NCBI RefSeq assembly: GCF_027531025.1
Contig: NZ_JAPZQX010000006.1
Span: 62,001-126,000 of the forward strand
Reading direction: 5' to 3'
Length of the DNA: 64,000 nucleotides
DNA from: Novosphingobium sp.
Lineage (GTDB): Bacteria > Pseudomonadota > Alphaproteobacteria > Sphingomonadales > Sphingomonadaceae
Positions 1-9,513 of this stretch are shown here, in pieces; the stretch's first letter is position 1; each line of letters begins with the position of its first letter. The notes beneath the pieces were generated by a model that saw only the letters and a program-made list of their open reading frames with translations, made no database searches and was not told the DNA's origin. The position numbers and the translations under genes are program-made.

Positions 1-285
1 AACAAGGCGACCGGGGTCTACATGTGCGGCGGCTGCGGCGCGCCGCTGTTTGCATCGAGCGAGAAGTACGAATCCGGCTGCGGCTGGCCCAGCTATACCG
101 CGCCCTTGCCCGATGCGCCGATCGACGAACTGGTCGATACCAGCCACGGCATGATCCGCACCGAAGTGCGCTGCGCCCGCTGCGACGGGCACCTGGGCCA
201 CGTCTTCCCCGATGGTCCGCGCGAGGCGGGCGGGCTGCGCTATTGCATCAACAGCGCCAGCCTTGATTTCAAGCCACAGGAATAA
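1..285 (+). CDS. msrB: Peptide-methionine (R)-S-oxide reductase MsrB, C-terminal part (5' end outside window)
   Basis: The open frame runs in from the left edge, so the N-terminus is missing. MsrB reduces the R epimer of methionine sulfoxide in proteins, using thioredoxin as electron donor. The visible 94 residues carry the family marks: two zinc-binding CxxC pairs (CGGC near the left edge and CARC further on), the GCGWPS segment, and the catalytic cysteine in RYCINSAS close to the C-terminus. The protein ends ten residues after that motif, as is usual. It is followed by about 100 bp of noncoding DNA before a penicillin-binding protein gene on the same strand. The assignment is secure; only the start cannot be seen. 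Confidence 0.95.
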   Translation, partial: NKATGVYMCGGCGAPLFASSEKYESGCGWPSYTAPLPDAPIDELVDTSHGMIRTEVRCARCDGHLGHVFPDGPREAGGLRYCINSASLDFKPQE

Positions 286-390
286 GCGCGGTTTCTGCAC
301 AAATTCTGCGATTCACCGCAGGTTACAATTCGCCTATGTAGCGCGGGCGAAGGGGGCTAACCGCCCCTCAGACAGGAATATTGGCACGAC

Positions 391-2436
391 ATGGCGCGTA
401 GGAACAACAACGGGCGCAAGCAGCCCGAAGCGGAACAGCCGAGCGGCTGGCGGCGACTGATGCGGCGCCTGTTCGTGTGGGGCGGCGGGCTGGCCCTGCT
501 CGGCTTCCTTGCGCTGATCGTCTCGGTCTGGCTGACCGCTCGCTCGCTGCCCAGCTTCGACGAGCTCAAGTCCAGCCAGGCCGGACAGATGATCGTGGTC
601 CGCGCCCGCGACGGGACGGAACTGGTTTCGCTCGGGCCGAGCTATGGCAAGTGGCTCAAGCACGACGAGATTCCCGAGATCATGCACACCGCCATGGTCT
701 CGGTCGAGGATCGCCGGTTCCGTTCGCACCCCGGCGTCGATCCGATCGGACTGGTCCGCGCAGTCTATGTCTCGCTCACCAGCGGCAAGTCGCTGCGCGC
801 CACCTCGACGATTACCCAGCAGCTGGCGCGCACCGTGTTCCTCAACAACAGCCGCACCCTGGGCCGCAAGCTGCGCGAAGGCGTGCTGGCGCTGGCGCTG
901 GAATGGAACTTCTCCAAGGACGAGATCCTCGAGCTTTACCTGAACAAGGTCTATTTCGGCGGCGGCGCCTATGGCGTCGATGCCGCCGCGCGCAAGTTCT
1001 TCGGCCATCCGGGCACCGAGATTACCCTGCCCGAAGCCGCGATCATCGCCGGGCTGGTCAAGGCGCCGTCGCACTATTCGCCCACTGCCGATGCCGAAGC
1101 CGCCGTCGGCCGGGCCAAGGTGGTCCTCTCGGTCATGCAGGCGAACGAGGCGGTCACGCCCGGTGAGGCGGCAGCGGTCGATTTCGATGCGGTGAAGTTC
1201 GCAGCGGAAAAGAACCAGAACTCGGTCCGCTATTTCACCGACTGGGCCTTGCCCCAGCTGGATCTGCTGCTGCCCGACAACACCAAGCCGATCGAGGTGT
1301 GGACCACGCTCGATCCGAAGATGCAGGCCGCCGCCACCCAGGCGATCGAGGCCAATACGCCCAGGGGCGCGCAGGGCGCGTTGGTCAGCGTCGATCGCGA
1401 TGGTGCGGTCCTCGCGATGGTCGGCGGCACGGATTACGTCACCTCGAATTATAACCGGGCGGTCAACGCCGTGCGCCAGCCGGGTTCGGCCTGGAAGCTG
1501 TTCGTCTATCTCGCCGCGCTTGAGGCGGGCTATACGCCCTATGACCGCGTGGTGGACGAGCCGGTGACGATCGACGGGTGGAGCCCGCGCAATTCGACCG
1601 GCGATTTCGCGGGCGAGATCGATGTCCGCACTGCCTTCGCCTATTCGAAGAACACTGTCGCGGCCCAATTGGGCAACGAAGTGGGCTTCAGCGCGGTGGC
1701 CGGGATCGCCCGGCGGTTCGGCATCACCACGCCGATCTCCACCGTCCCCTCGATGGTGCTGGGCAGCAACGAGGTCCGCCTGATCGACCTGACCCGGGCC
1801 TTCGCGGCGGTCTCTGCCAAGGGCCGCGCGATCGATCCCTATGGCATAACCAAGGTCCAGACCATCGATGGCGAAGTGCTGTACCAGCGCCAGCCCAAGG
1901 ATGGGGCGCTGCTGGTTCCGGCCTATGTCGCGGCCGGGATTACCGACCTCCTGCAGACCGCCGTCAGCACCGGCACGGGCCGTGCCGCGCAGATCGGCCG
2001 ACCGGTGGCGGGCAAGACCGGCACCACCTCGGCCAACAAGGACGGCTGGTTCATGGGCTTTTCGAGCGGGGTGACCACCGGCGTGTGGATGGGCCGCGAC
2101 GATGCCCGCGCCGTCCCCGGCCTGCAGGGCGGGGCCGCCCCGGCCCGCGCCTTTGCCGCATACATGAAGGTGGCCGTGGCCGGGCGCCCGGTCGAGGCCT
2201 TCGATACCGAGGTCACCCTGCCGGCCTGGCAGCTTGAACCCGATGACGAGGCCCAGCTGGGCGGCAATCCGGACGAGTACTTTTATGCCGACGAGCAGGG
2301 CAACCTGGTCAGCCCGGAGCGCGGCGAGGCGCCGGGCGGCCCGGCCGGCAGCGAACCGGCACCCTCCGGCCGCGAGCCGCCGCCCGCCGCCAACGAGGAT
2401 TTCCTGCGCGAGGCGACCGGCGGCCGCCCGGGCTAG
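391..2436 (+). CDS. Bifunctional penicillin-binding protein (class A, PBP1-type)
   Basis: 681-residue class A PBP, which polymerises glycan strands and cross-links peptides in the periplasm. A basic cytoplasmic tail is followed by one membrane anchor (about residues 27-48). The GT51 transglycosylase domain comes next, with catalytic Glu106 in SVEDRRF and a STITQQLAR motif. The transpeptidase domain has the nucleophile in PGSAWK (Ser366/Lys369), then YSKNT and KTGTT (Lys542). The C-terminal 60 residues are Pro/Gly/Glu-rich. The length is shorter than E. coli PBP1a and close to the compact alphaproteobacterial forms. The start is an ATG preceded by CAGGAAT. A stem-loop terminator follows the stop. 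Both active sites look intact. Whether it belongs to the 1A or the 1C subgroup is not resolved here. Confidence 0.93.
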   Translation: MARRNNNGRKQPEAEQPSGWRRLMRRLFVWGGGLALLGFLALIVSVWLTARSLPSFDELKSSQAGQMIVVRARDGTELVSLGPSYGKWLKHDEIPEIMHTAMVSVEDRRFRSHPGVDPIGLVRAVYVSLTSGKSLRATSTITQQLARTVFLNNSRTLGRKLREGVLALALEWNFSKDEILELYLNKVYFGGGAYGVDAAARKFFGHPGTEITLPEAAIIAGLVKAPSHYSPTADAEAAVGRAKVVLSVMQANEAVTPGEAAAVDFDAVKFAAEKNQNSVRYFTDWALPQLDLLLPDNTKPIEVWTTLDPKMQAAATQAIEANTPRGAQGALVSVDRDGAVLAMVGGTDYVTSNYNRAVNAVRQPGSAWKLFVYLAALEAGYTPYDRVVDEPVTIDGWSPRNSTGDFAGEIDVRTAFAYSKNTVAAQLGNEVGFSAVAGIARRFGITTPISTVPSMVLGSNEVRLIDLTRAFAAVSAKGRAIDPYGITKVQTIDGEVLYQRQPKDGALLVPAYVAAGITDLLQTAVSTGTGRAAQIGRPVAGKTGTTSANKDGWFMGFSSGVTTGVWMGRDDARAVPGLQGGAAPARAFAAYMKVAVAGRPVEAFDTEVTLPAWQLEPDDEAQLGGNPDEYFYADEQGNLVSPERGEAPGGPAGSEPAPSGREPPPAANEDFLREATGGRPG

Positions 2437-2464
2437 CACTCACTCTGCAAGCGGCAAAAAAAGA

Positions 2465-2497
2465 AAGGCCCCGTCCACACCGGACGGGGCCTTCTTT
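2465..2497. terminator. Stem-loop terminator between convergent PBP and Do-protease genes
   Basis: A perfect 12-bp stem, AAGGCCCCGTCC paired with GGACGGGGCCTT, encloses a 5-nt loop. Its right arm runs into CTTT on the plus strand, and an A-rich run precedes it, giving a U-rich tail on the minus strand. It sits between the two stop codons and probably serves both genes. Confidence 0.85.
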
Positions 2498-2523
2498 ATG
2501 GGCCGAAGCCTGTCGGTCCGGCT

Positions 2524-4041
2524 TTAGCGCAGGCGGACCGGCACATAGGCGGGCGGCTGGCCCCGCCGCTGGAGATAAAGCAGCACGGCCGAGCGGTTCT
2601 CGGCACGGGCAGCGCGGATCGTGGCTTCGAGTTCGGCCACGGCGGTGATCTCGCGGTAATTGACCGACAGGATCACGTCGCCGCGCTGCAGGCCCTTGGT
2701 GCCCGCATCCGAAGTGCCGTCGACCGCCGCAATCACCAGCCCGCGCGTGCTGGCGGGCAGGCCGATCTGGCCGGCAATCTGCGGGTTCATCGGCAGGACC
2801 GACAGCCCCAGCGCGCGTTCGGTCAGGCCTTCGCCCTGGCGTTCCGGGGTGCGGTTGAACTGTTCGTCACGCTCCTGGTCGTTCGGACCGAAGGTCTGCT
2901 GCGCCAGTTCCTCCTCGCTCGGCCGCTTGCCGACCACGGCGTAGATCGTCATGCGCTTGCCATCGCGGATCAGCTCGATCGGGATGCGCTTGCCCGGCGC
3001 GGTGTTGGCAACGATGAACGACAGCGTGTTGTCGGGCGAGACATCCTGCCCGTCGACCTTCAGCACCACGTCGCCCGGCTGCATCTTGGCTGCCGCCGCA
3101 GCCTGGCCGGGCTGGACGGTCTGCACCAGTTCGCCGCGATTGCGGGGCAGGCCCAGCGAATCCGCGATATCGTCGGTCACCGGTACGATCTGCACGCCCA
3201 GGTAGCCGCGCTCGATCGCCTGGCCCTTGATCAGCTTTTCGACGATCGGCGAGGCGATGTCGGCGGGAATGGCAAAGCCAATCCCCACGTTGCCGCCGGT
3301 CGGCGAATAGATCGCGTTGTTGATGCCGATCACGTTGCCCTTCATGTCGAACAGCGGACCGCCCGAATTGCCCCGGTTGATCGAGGTGTCGGTCTGGATG
3401 TAGCGGCTGGCCCCGGCCGAGCGGTGGACCGCCGAAACGATCCCGGCAGTAACCGTGCCGCCCAGGCCAAAGGGGTTGCCGATGGCAATGACCCAGTCAC
3501 CCACCCGCGCCGCCTGGCTGTTGCCGAAGCGGACGAAGGGCAGCGGCTTGCCGGCCTCGATCTTCAGCACGGCAAGGTCCGACTGGGTATCGCGGCCGAC
3601 CAGCTTGGCGGCATATTCGGTGCCATCGGCCAGGGTCACGGTGATCGATTGCACTTCGCCCTGACCATCGGCGGTGATCACGTGGTTGTTGGTCACCACA
3701 TAGCCGTCGGCGGTGATGATGAACCCCGAACCCAGCGACTGCGCCTCACGCGTGGCGGGGCCGCTGCCGCCACCGCCGAACAGGTCGGCAAAGGGGGTGC
3801 CGGCAAACGGGTTGCCGTTGGCGACGCGCACGCGCTGGCGGGTGGCGATATTGACCACTGCCGGCTGCAACTGCTGGGTCAGTTCGGCAAAGCTGGCCGG
3901 CGCACCGGCGCGCGGCACCACGGCTTCCATCCGGGTCGCGTCGTTCTGGGCCACCTGCGCCCCGGCCGGGATGCCGGTCATCACCGAAACGGCCGCGCCG
4001 CCGATCAGCAGCGCACTCGTAACTCCATAGGCGTATCGCAC
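2524..4041 (-). CDS. Do/DegP-family periplasmic serine protease with two PDZ domains
   Basis: HtrA/DegP-type protease and chaperone that degrades or refolds damaged envelope proteins. With the GTG start chosen here it has 505 residues. The signal peptide is about residues 1-28 (ending near PAGAQ). The trypsin-like domain carries His120 (NNHVI), Asp155 (SDLAVL) and Ser226 (RGNSGGP), and two PDZ domains follow. This GTG is preferred because AAGGAA lies 9 nt upstream and the signal peptide then begins cleanly with MRYAYG. Another in-frame GTG ten codons upstream lacks a good ribosome site. The gene lies about 100 bp downstream of hflC on the same strand, so it may be read with hflK-hflC as a membrane/envelope quality-control unit. 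Confidence 0.93.
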   Translation of the reverse strand: MRYAYGVTSALLIGGAAVSVMTGIPAGAQVAQNDATRMEAVVPRAGAPASFAELTQQLQPAVVNIATRQRVRVANGNPFAGTPFADLFGGGGSGPATREAQSLGSGFIITADGYVVTNNHVITADGQGEVQSITVTLADGTEYAAKLVGRDTQSDLAVLKIEAGKPLPFVRFGNSQAARVGDWVIAIGNPFGLGGTVTAGIVSAVHRSAGASRYIQTDTSINRGNSGGPLFDMKGNVIGINNAIYSPTGGNVGIGFAIPADIASPIVEKLIKGQAIERGYLGVQIVPVTDDIADSLGLPRNRGELVQTVQPGQAAAAAKMQPGDVVLKVDGQDVSPDNTLSFIVANTAPGKRIPIELIRDGKRMTIYAVVGKRPSEEELAQQTFGPNDQERDEQFNRTPERQGEGLTERALGLSVLPMNPQIAGQIGLPASTRGLVIAAVDGTSDAGTKGLQRGDVILSVNYREITAVAELEATIRAARAENRSAVLLYLQRRGQPPAYVPVRLR

Positions 4042-4143
4042 GTGTCGCGTTTCCTTCTCAGATCGTTTCACCCTGCTGCGGGTGTCGCCACGGATTCAAG
4101 CAGGCCAGCCTGAACGGGAATTGAATGATTCCACGAACGCCCT

Positions 4144-4992
4144 TTACCGTCCTCTGAACTGCCGCAGGTATTCGTTGTCGGGTGACAGGATGATCGTGCT
4201 GCTGCCCTTGTTCGCCTGGTTGGCGAAAGTGGCGTCATAGCTCTTCATGGCCCGGTAGAAGTCATAGAAGGCCGGATCCTTGCCAAAGGCATTGGCATAG
4301 ATCTGGGTGGCGCGGGCTTCGGCTTCCGAGGTGATCAGCTGGGCCTGTTTCTGGCCCTGGGCCTGGATCGTGGTCGCTTCCTGCTCGCGCGCCGCCTGCA
4401 TCCGGGCGAAGGCGGATTCGAGCGCCCCGGCGGGCAGGTCGGCCCGCTGGATCCGCACGTCGATCACCTGGGCGCCATATTCGCGGGCCTGGCGATCGAG
4501 GTTCTCCTTGATCTGGCTCATCGCCGCGCCGCGTTCGGCATTGAGCAGCGACTGGAACGTGCGCTTGCCCAGTTCCTGGCGCAGGACCGAGGTCATGATC
4601 GGTTGCAGCTGGCTCATAACCCGGTCGGTCGATCCGGCGGTCTTCACCATCTTGACCGGATCGATCACCCGGAAGCGGGCATAGGCGGTCACTTCCAACC
4701 GCAACTGGTCGGACGAGAGCACGGTCTGCCGTTCCATCGGGAACGACATCAGTCGCTTGTCCACCCAGACGAGCTGTTCGATGAAGGGAATACGCCAGCT
4801 GATCCCGGCTCCGGTCTGGCCGAAGTCCTGGTTGGGCTTGAAGGCGTTGATCTTGCGGACCGGTTCACCCAGCCGCACCACCACCACCTGCTGGGTTTCG
4901 GGCACGATCACCAGGCTCGACATGGCGAGGATCACCACGGCGACCCCGGCGATGATCGCCTTCTTGCTGCGCTGCCAGAGCTGTTCGATCAT
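4144..4992 (-). CDS. hflC: FtsH protease modulator HflC
   Basis: SPFH/prohibitin-domain membrane protein that forms the HflKC cage around FtsH and tunes degradation of membrane proteins. It has 282 residues, with one N-terminal membrane segment (about 12-30, IIAGVAVVILAMSSLVIV) followed by a band-7 domain and a charged helical C-terminal half. The first ATG shares one base with the hflK stop (TGATG) and has GGGAGG 6 nt upstream, so the pair is translationally coupled. A GTG just before it is less likely. The length matches the family. Confidence 0.94.
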   Translation of the reverse strand: MIEQLWQRSKKAIIAGVAVVILAMSSLVIVPETQQVVVVRLGEPVRKINAFKPNQDFGQTGAGISWRIPFIEQLVWVDKRLMSFPMERQTVLSSDQLRLEVTAYARFRVIDPVKMVKTAGSTDRVMSQLQPIMTSVLRQELGKRTFQSLLNAERGAAMSQIKENLDRQAREYGAQVIDVRIQRADLPAGALESAFARMQAAREQEATTIQAQGQKQAQLITSEAEARATQIYANAFGKDPAFYDFYRAMKSYDATFANQANKGSSTIILSPDNEYLRQFRGR

Positions 4993-6149
4993 CACTGGCC
5001 TCCCTGCTGGGGCGCCTCGGCGGCGCGGCGGCGCAGCTCGGGCAGCGGGAGATAGGGGGTCACGCCATTGGCTTCGACCACCACCTTGTCATTCGATGAC
5101 AGGACGCGCTCCATCGTTTCGTAATACATCCGCTGCCGGGTGACCTGTGGCGAAAGCTTGTATTCGGCATAGACCTTGTCAAAGGCCGCGGCCTCACCCT
5201 CGGCGCGGGCCAGGGTCTGCTGCGCCCAGGCCTGGGCATTGTTCTTGTCACGTTCGGCCAGCTGCTGGGCCACGTTGACCTTCTGGAAGGCGTCGGCCAC
5301 CTTTTCCGGCGGATCGGCCTTCTTGATATCGACGCCGATCACGTTGACCCCGGCGCGATAGGCATCGAGGATTGCCTGCATCCGGCGGCGGGTGTTGGCT
5401 TCCAGCTGGCCGCGCCCGGTCCCGTCCCACACCGCCTTCAGCGGCACTTCGGCCACCGACAGGCGCATGGCGGCCTCGGCCACTTCGCGCACGGTCGACT
5501 GCGGATCGGTCGAGGCGAAGGTGTAGAGTTCAAGATCCTTGATGTTCCAGCGCACCTGATAGGACAGGTCGATCAGGTTCTGGTCGCTGGTCAGCACCAG
5601 GTTCTCACCCTCGCCCAGCGGGATCACATCGTTGGTCACCGAGGTGACATCGCGGGTTTCGACCTGCTGGAGCGGCCAGGGCAGGGTGAAGCTCACCCCC
5701 GAACCGATCGTGCGGGTATATTTCCCGAAGGTGGTGACGATGCCCTGTTCCTTGGGGCTGAGCTGGTGGGTCGTGCTGGAAAACAGCCAGACCAGCGCCA
5801 CGCCGCCCAGGATCACCGGCCACCAGCTCTTGCCATTGGCGCGCGGGGGCAGGCCGGGAAAGCCGCCGCCACCACCGCCGCCCGGGCCGCTGGGGCCCTT
5901 GCGCTTGGCGCGGAAGATATCCTCGATATTGGCAGAGCGCCGGTCACCGCCGGCATAGTCATCGGGCTTCAGCCAGGGATTGCGCGGCCCGGGGCTCGGC
6001 TGATCGCCGCCGCCCTGGCCGCCTCCCGCGCCGCCACCCTCGCCAGGGCTATCGCCAGCCGCGGGGCCATCGCCCCCCGGTGGTTCGGAGCCGCCGCCGC
6101 TGCCGCCTGCGCCGTTACCGTTGCCCCAAGGGCTCTTGCGCCCGGCCAT
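4992..6149 (-). CDS. hflK: FtsH protease modulator HflK
   Basis: Partner of HflC in the SPFH complex that surrounds FtsH in the inner membrane. The protein has a long Gly/Pro-rich cytoplasmic N-terminus (MAGRKSPWGNGNG, then repeated GGG stretches to about residue 100) and a membrane helix (WWPVILGGVALVWLF). The band-7 domain follows, with an Ala/Gln/Glu-rich helical end. The start is uncertain: ATG 6149 (used here) and ATG 6191 are both in frame and neither has a clear Shine-Dalgarno site. The frame stays open to 6281, but starting there would overlap the divergent mrp gene. It is divergent from mrp, so the promoters probably lie between about 6150 and 6284. Confidence 0.9.
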   Translation of the reverse strand: MAGRKSPWGNGNGAGGSGGGSEPPGGDGPAAGDSPGEGGGAGGGQGGGDQPSPGPRNPWLKPDDYAGGDRRSANIEDIFRAKRKGPSGPGGGGGGGFPGLPPRANGKSWWPVILGGVALVWLFSSTTHQLSPKEQGIVTTFGKYTRTIGSGVSFTLPWPLQQVETRDVTSVTNDVIPLGEGENLVLTSDQNLIDLSYQVRWNIKDLELYTFASTDPQSTVREVAEAAMRLSVAEVPLKAVWDGTGRGQLEANTRRRMQAILDAYRAGVNVIGVDIKKADPPEKVADAFQKVNVAQQLAERDKNNAQAWAQQTLARAEGEAAAFDKVYAEYKLSPQVTRQRMYYETMERVLSSNDKVVVEANGVTPYLPLPELRRRAAEAPQQGGQ

Positions 6150-6272
6150 GGCCAGCCACTGGCCGGGTTTGAAACTGCCAATTCCTCTCATGCCATGCGT
6201 TATAGGAAGTGCTGGACCAAAAAACAGGGTCTCGCTGCGCTTTTTCCTTGCTAGGGGGCGCAGCACATCAAT

Positions 6273-6287
6273 CGGAGCCATGCCTTG
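6273..6287 (+). promoter_or_regulatory. Ribosome site and TTG start of mrp
   Basis: CGGAG lies 7 nt before a TTG that opens the mrp frame. An ATG between them (6280) reads only ATG-CCT-TGA and stops at once, so the start must be the TTG. This is a rare-start assignment that automated callers may move. Confidence 0.6.
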
Positions 6288-7247
6288 AGCGATTCAGACG
6301 CCTTGAAGTCCCTTCTGCCCCCCCTGGCCCAGGCCCGGCTGCAGTCGCTGCGGCTGGCCGACGGGGTTGCCACCGTGATCCTCGATGCCGCCGGATTTGA
6401 CGGGATCGAGCGTGATGGGCTCGAAGCCGCTGTCAAGGAAGTTCTCGCCGCCGCACCCGGCGTGAGCGAGGTGCGCGTGGCGATGATGGCGGACAAGCCG
6501 CGCCGCCGCATCGTCGCGGTCGGCTCCGGCAAGGGCGGGGTGGGCAAGTCCACCGTTTCGGCCAACCTGGCGGTGGCGCTGGCACGGCTGGGGCGCAAGG
6601 TCGGGCTGGTCGATGCCGATATCTATGGCCCCTCGCAGCCGCGTCTGCTCGGCACCGAGGGCAAGCGCCCCGAAGCGCGCGAGAAGCAATTGATCCCGGT
6701 GCCGAGCGCGTTCGGGGTCGGGGTGCTGTCGATGGGCAACCTGATCGAGCCGGGCAAGGCGATCGCCTGGCGCGGGCCGATGGCGGGCTCTGCGCTCGGC
6801 CAGCTGGTCGATGCCGATTGGGGCGCGGCGGAAATCCTGGTGGTCGATCTGCCGCCCGGCACCGGCGATGTCCAGCTGACCATGCTGCAGAAACACAAGC
6901 CCGCCGGGGCAGTAATCGTCTCCACCCCGCAGGACCTTGCCCTGATCGATGCGACCCGGGCGATGCAGCTGTTCGACGTGGGCCAGGTGCCGGTGATCGG
7001 CCTGGTCGAGAACATGGCCGGCTATGTCTGCCCCCATTGCGGCGAGGTATCGGATCCCTTTGGCCGGGGCGGGGCCGAGGCCGAGGCGGCGCGGCTGGGC
7101 CATGCCTTCCTCGGGCGCATCCCGCTCGATCTCGCGATCCGCCAGGCCAGCGATGCCGGCATTCCCCCGGCGGCTGGCGATGGCCCCCAGGCCGAGGCCT
7201 TCCTCGCGCTGGCGCGGCGCGTGGCGACCTGGCTGGATAACAGCTGA
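6285..7247 (+). CDS. mrp: Mrp/ApbC-family iron-sulfur cluster carrier ATPase
   Basis: P-loop NTPase of the Mrp/NBP35 group that binds and hands over Fe-S clusters. It has 320 residues. An N-terminal MIP18-like (FeS assembly P) segment occupies about residues 1-80. The deviant Walker [10 protein letters not shown] comes next, then a Walker B region ending DLPPGTGD. The cluster-binding CPHC pair is near residue 250, in a context ([12 protein letters not shown]) typical of the family. The stop shares bases with the ATG of the next gene (TGATG). The molybdenum-hydroxylase gene that follows needs Fe-S partners, so the coupling may be functional, but that is inference. Confidence 0.95.
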   Translation: MSDSDALKSLLPPLAQARLQSLRLADGVATVILDAAGFDGIERDGLEAAVKEVLAAAPGVSEVRVAMMADKPRRRIVAVGSGKGGVGKSTVSANLAVALARLGRKVGLVDADIYGPSQPRLLGTEGKRPEAREKQLIPVPSAFGVGVLSMGNLIEPGKAIAWRGPMAGSALGQLVDADWGAAEILVVDLPPGTGDVQLTMLQKHKPAGAVIVSTPQDLALIDATRAMQLFDVGQVPVIGLVENMAGYVCPHCGEVSDPFGRGGAEAEAARLGHAFLGRIPLDLAIRQASDAGIPPAAGDGPQAEAFLALARRVATWLDNS

Positions 7248-9508
7248 TGCGGCTGAGCCGGCGCGGGCTGCTGATCGGCGCCGGAGCGGCGGGCGGCCTG
7301 CTGGTCGCCTGGGCGCTGACCCCGCGCTGGTTCGACCCGCCGCTGGCGGCGGGTGAGGGCGAGGTGACCTTCGATGCCTGGCTCAAGATCGGCCGGGATG
7401 GCGTGATTACCGTGGCAGTGCCGGACCTCGAAATGGGGCAGGGGATCACCACGCTGATCCCGCAGATCGTCGCGACCGAACTGGGCGCGGACTGGCGGCA
7501 GGTGGCGGTAGAGCCGGCGCCGGTCAGCGGGGCCTATGGCAATGTGCCACTGGCTGCCCAGTGGCGCGAACTGTGGATGCCGCTGCTGCCGGACCTGGCC
7601 GAAGCCCCCGATGCCCTGCTCGCGCGGCGCTTTGCCGAGCGTGAGGCTTTCGTGGTCACGGCGGAGGGATCGTCCCTCGCTGCGCACGAGGCGGGCGCAC
7701 GGGCGGCGGCGGCTTCGGCGCGGGCCATGCTGGCGATGGCGGCGGCCGACCGCTGGAACGTGGCCTGGGAGGAATGCGAGGCGCAAGGCGGCTTTATCAT
7801 CCACGACCGGCAGCGCGCCCGCTTTGCCGACCTAGTCGAGGACGCGGCCGGCTACGATCCGCCCGATCCCCCGGCGCTGCGCCCGCAGGCGGCGGCGGAG
7901 CGGGCGGTTGACCAGCCCGAAGGCGTGCGCCCGGCCTTTCCCCGCCTGGACCTGCCCGCCAAGGTCGATGGCAGCGCCACTTTCGCGGGCGATGTGCGCC
8001 TGCCCGGCTTGGTCTTTGCTGCGATCCGCCATGGCCCCCAGGGCGAGACCAGGCTGGGCGCTTACGAGCCGAAAAATGCTGCACCAGTAAAGGGCCTGGT
8101 CAAGCTGGTCGAAGGCGCGGGCTGGGTGGCTGCCGTGGCACAGGACTGGTGGTCGGCCGAGCGGGCCTTAACCCTTATTTCTCCGCGCTTTGCTGCGCAG
8201 CATGAACCGGATAGCACGGGGATCGACCGGCTGCTGGACGAGGGCCTGCGCTATGGCGATGGGCACGGCATTGCCAGCAGCGGCGAGCCGGATGAAATGC
8301 TGCGCGGCAAGTTCGAGCTGGCGCGGCTTTATCGGGTGGCCCCGGCGCAGGCGGCGCCGCTGGAAACCGCCAGCGCCACGGCCCGGCTGACCGACGGCAA
8401 GGTCGAGCTGTGGGTGGCAAGCCAGGCCCCCCAGGCCACACGCCGCGCGGTCGCCCAGGCGCTCGACATCGCGCTGGCCGACGTGGTGCTTTATCCGATG
8501 CCGGCAGGCGGCAGCTTCGATGCGCGGCTCGATACGCCCCATGCGGTCGAGGCCGCGCTGATCGCGCGCGAAGTGGGCAAGCCCGTGCAGCTCACCTGGT
8601 CGCGTTGGCAGGAAGCGGTTGCCGGCCTGCCGCGCACGCCCCTGCGGGCGGCGCTGGCCGCGCGCACCGCACCCGATGGCTCGCTGACCGGGCTGAAGGT
8701 GCGGGTCGCCATGCCCGCCACCGCCCAGGAATTCGGCGCGCGGCTGTTTGCGGGCCAGACCGCGCAGGACGCGCGCGAGCGGCAGGACCAGGCCGATCCG
8801 CTGGCCATGGCCGGGATGGTGCCGCCCTATGCGATCCCGCATCTGCTGGTCGAACACGTGCCGGTGGCGATCCCGCTGTCGACCGGGCGCCAGCGCGGCA
8901 ACAGCGCGGCGCTGGGCTGCTTCCTGATCGAAACCTTCGTCGATGAACTTGCCGCGCGCTCGGGGCGCGAGCCGCTGTCCTATCGCATGGCCATGCTGGG
9001 ACAGGACATCCGCCTCGCCAATTGCCTGCAACGCGCCGCCACGCTGGCCGAATGGGGCGGCGGGCGCGGCGGCGCGGGACAGGGGCTGGCCTGCCACAGG
9101 ATGGCGCTGGGGGACCGCGAGGGGCGGATCGCGCTGGTTGCCTCGGCCCGGCGCGATGAGGGCGGCATCCGGGTCGACAAGCTGACCGCCGTGCTCGACA
9201 TCGGCCGGATCGTGAACCTCGATATCGCCCGCCAGCAGGTGGAAGGCGGCCTACTGTTCGGCCTCGCCCTGGCGCGCGGGGCCGGCACGCCCTATGCCGC
9301 CGGACTGCCGCAATCGGGCCGCCTCGCTGCCCTGGCTCTGCCGCAACTGGCCGATTGCCCCGAGATCGAGGTCGATTTTATCGAGGGCGATGCCCCGCCG
9401 TTCGATCCGGGCGAACTGGGCGTGGCCGCGGCCGCGCCCGCGATCGCCAATGCGTTGTTTTCCGCCGGGGGCACCCGGCTGCACACCCTCCCACTGACCG
9501 GAGAATAG
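7247..9508 (+). CDS. Tat-exported molybdenum hydroxylase large subunit (xanthine/aldehyde dehydrogenase, IorB-like)
   Basis: 753-residue molybdopterin-binding subunit of the xanthine dehydrogenase/isoquinoline 1-oxidoreductase beta group. The N-terminus SRRGLLIGAGAAGGLLV is a twin-arginine signal, pointing to a folded periplasmic enzyme. Family marks include DLEMGQGITTLIPQ, the cofactor-site segment PAGGSFDARLD, and a C-terminal GELGVA stretch carrying the expected catalytic Glu. Enzymes of this group normally pair with a small 2Fe-2S subunit and often a cytochrome; none is encoded nearby. It is coupled to mrp upstream (1-bp overlap) and followed by hemH. The substrate cannot be told from sequence. 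Confidence 0.85.
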   Translation: MRLSRRGLLIGAGAAGGLLVAWALTPRWFDPPLAAGEGEVTFDAWLKIGRDGVITVAVPDLEMGQGITTLIPQIVATELGADWRQVAVEPAPVSGAYGNVPLAAQWRELWMPLLPDLAEAPDALLARRFAEREAFVVTAEGSSLAAHEAGARAAAASARAMLAMAAADRWNVAWEECEAQGGFIIHDRQRARFADLVEDAAGYDPPDPPALRPQAAAERAVDQPEGVRPAFPRLDLPAKVDGSATFAGDVRLPGLVFAAIRHGPQGETRLGAYEPKNAAPVKGLVKLVEGAGWVAAVAQDWWSAERALTLISPRFAAQHEPDSTGIDRLLDEGLRYGDGHGIASSGEPDEMLRGKFELARLYRVAPAQAAPLETASATARLTDGKVELWVASQAPQATRRAVAQALDIALADVVLYPMPAGGSFDARLDTPHAVEAALIAREVGKPVQLTWSRWQEAVAGLPRTPLRAALAARTAPDGSLTGLKVRVAMPATAQEFGARLFAGQTAQDARERQDQADPLAMAGMVPPYAIPHLLVEHVPVAIPLSTGRQRGNSAALGCFLIETFVDELAARSGREPLSYRMAMLGQDIRLANCLQRAATLAEWGGGRGGAGQGLACHRMALGDREGRIALVASARRDEGGIRVDKLTAVLDIGRIVNLDIARQQVEGGLLFGLALARGAGTPYAAGLPQSGRLAALALPQLADCPEIEVDFIEGDAPPFDPGELGVAAAAPAIANALFSAGGTRLHTLPLTGE

Positions 9509-9513
9509 GGATC

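Noticed and set aside
334-2439. 701-codon open frame antisense to the PBP gene
   Set aside because: Typical high-GC shadow; Arg/Gly/Asp-rich, no domain, and the plus-strand PBP has all active-site motifs.
4042-4143. EcfG (GGAAC-N16/17-CGTT) promoter before the Do protease
   Set aside because: GGAAT and CGTT are present but only 11 bp apart, so spacing does not fit.
6150-6281. Extended N-terminus of HflK
   Set aside because: It would overlap the mrp start and lacks a ribosome site; the Gly-rich family N-terminus begins later. ATG 6191 remains possible.
9355-9513. Upstream extension of hemH
   Set aside because: It lies inside the molybdenum hydroxylase gene; the ATG at 9514 gives the normal family N-terminus.
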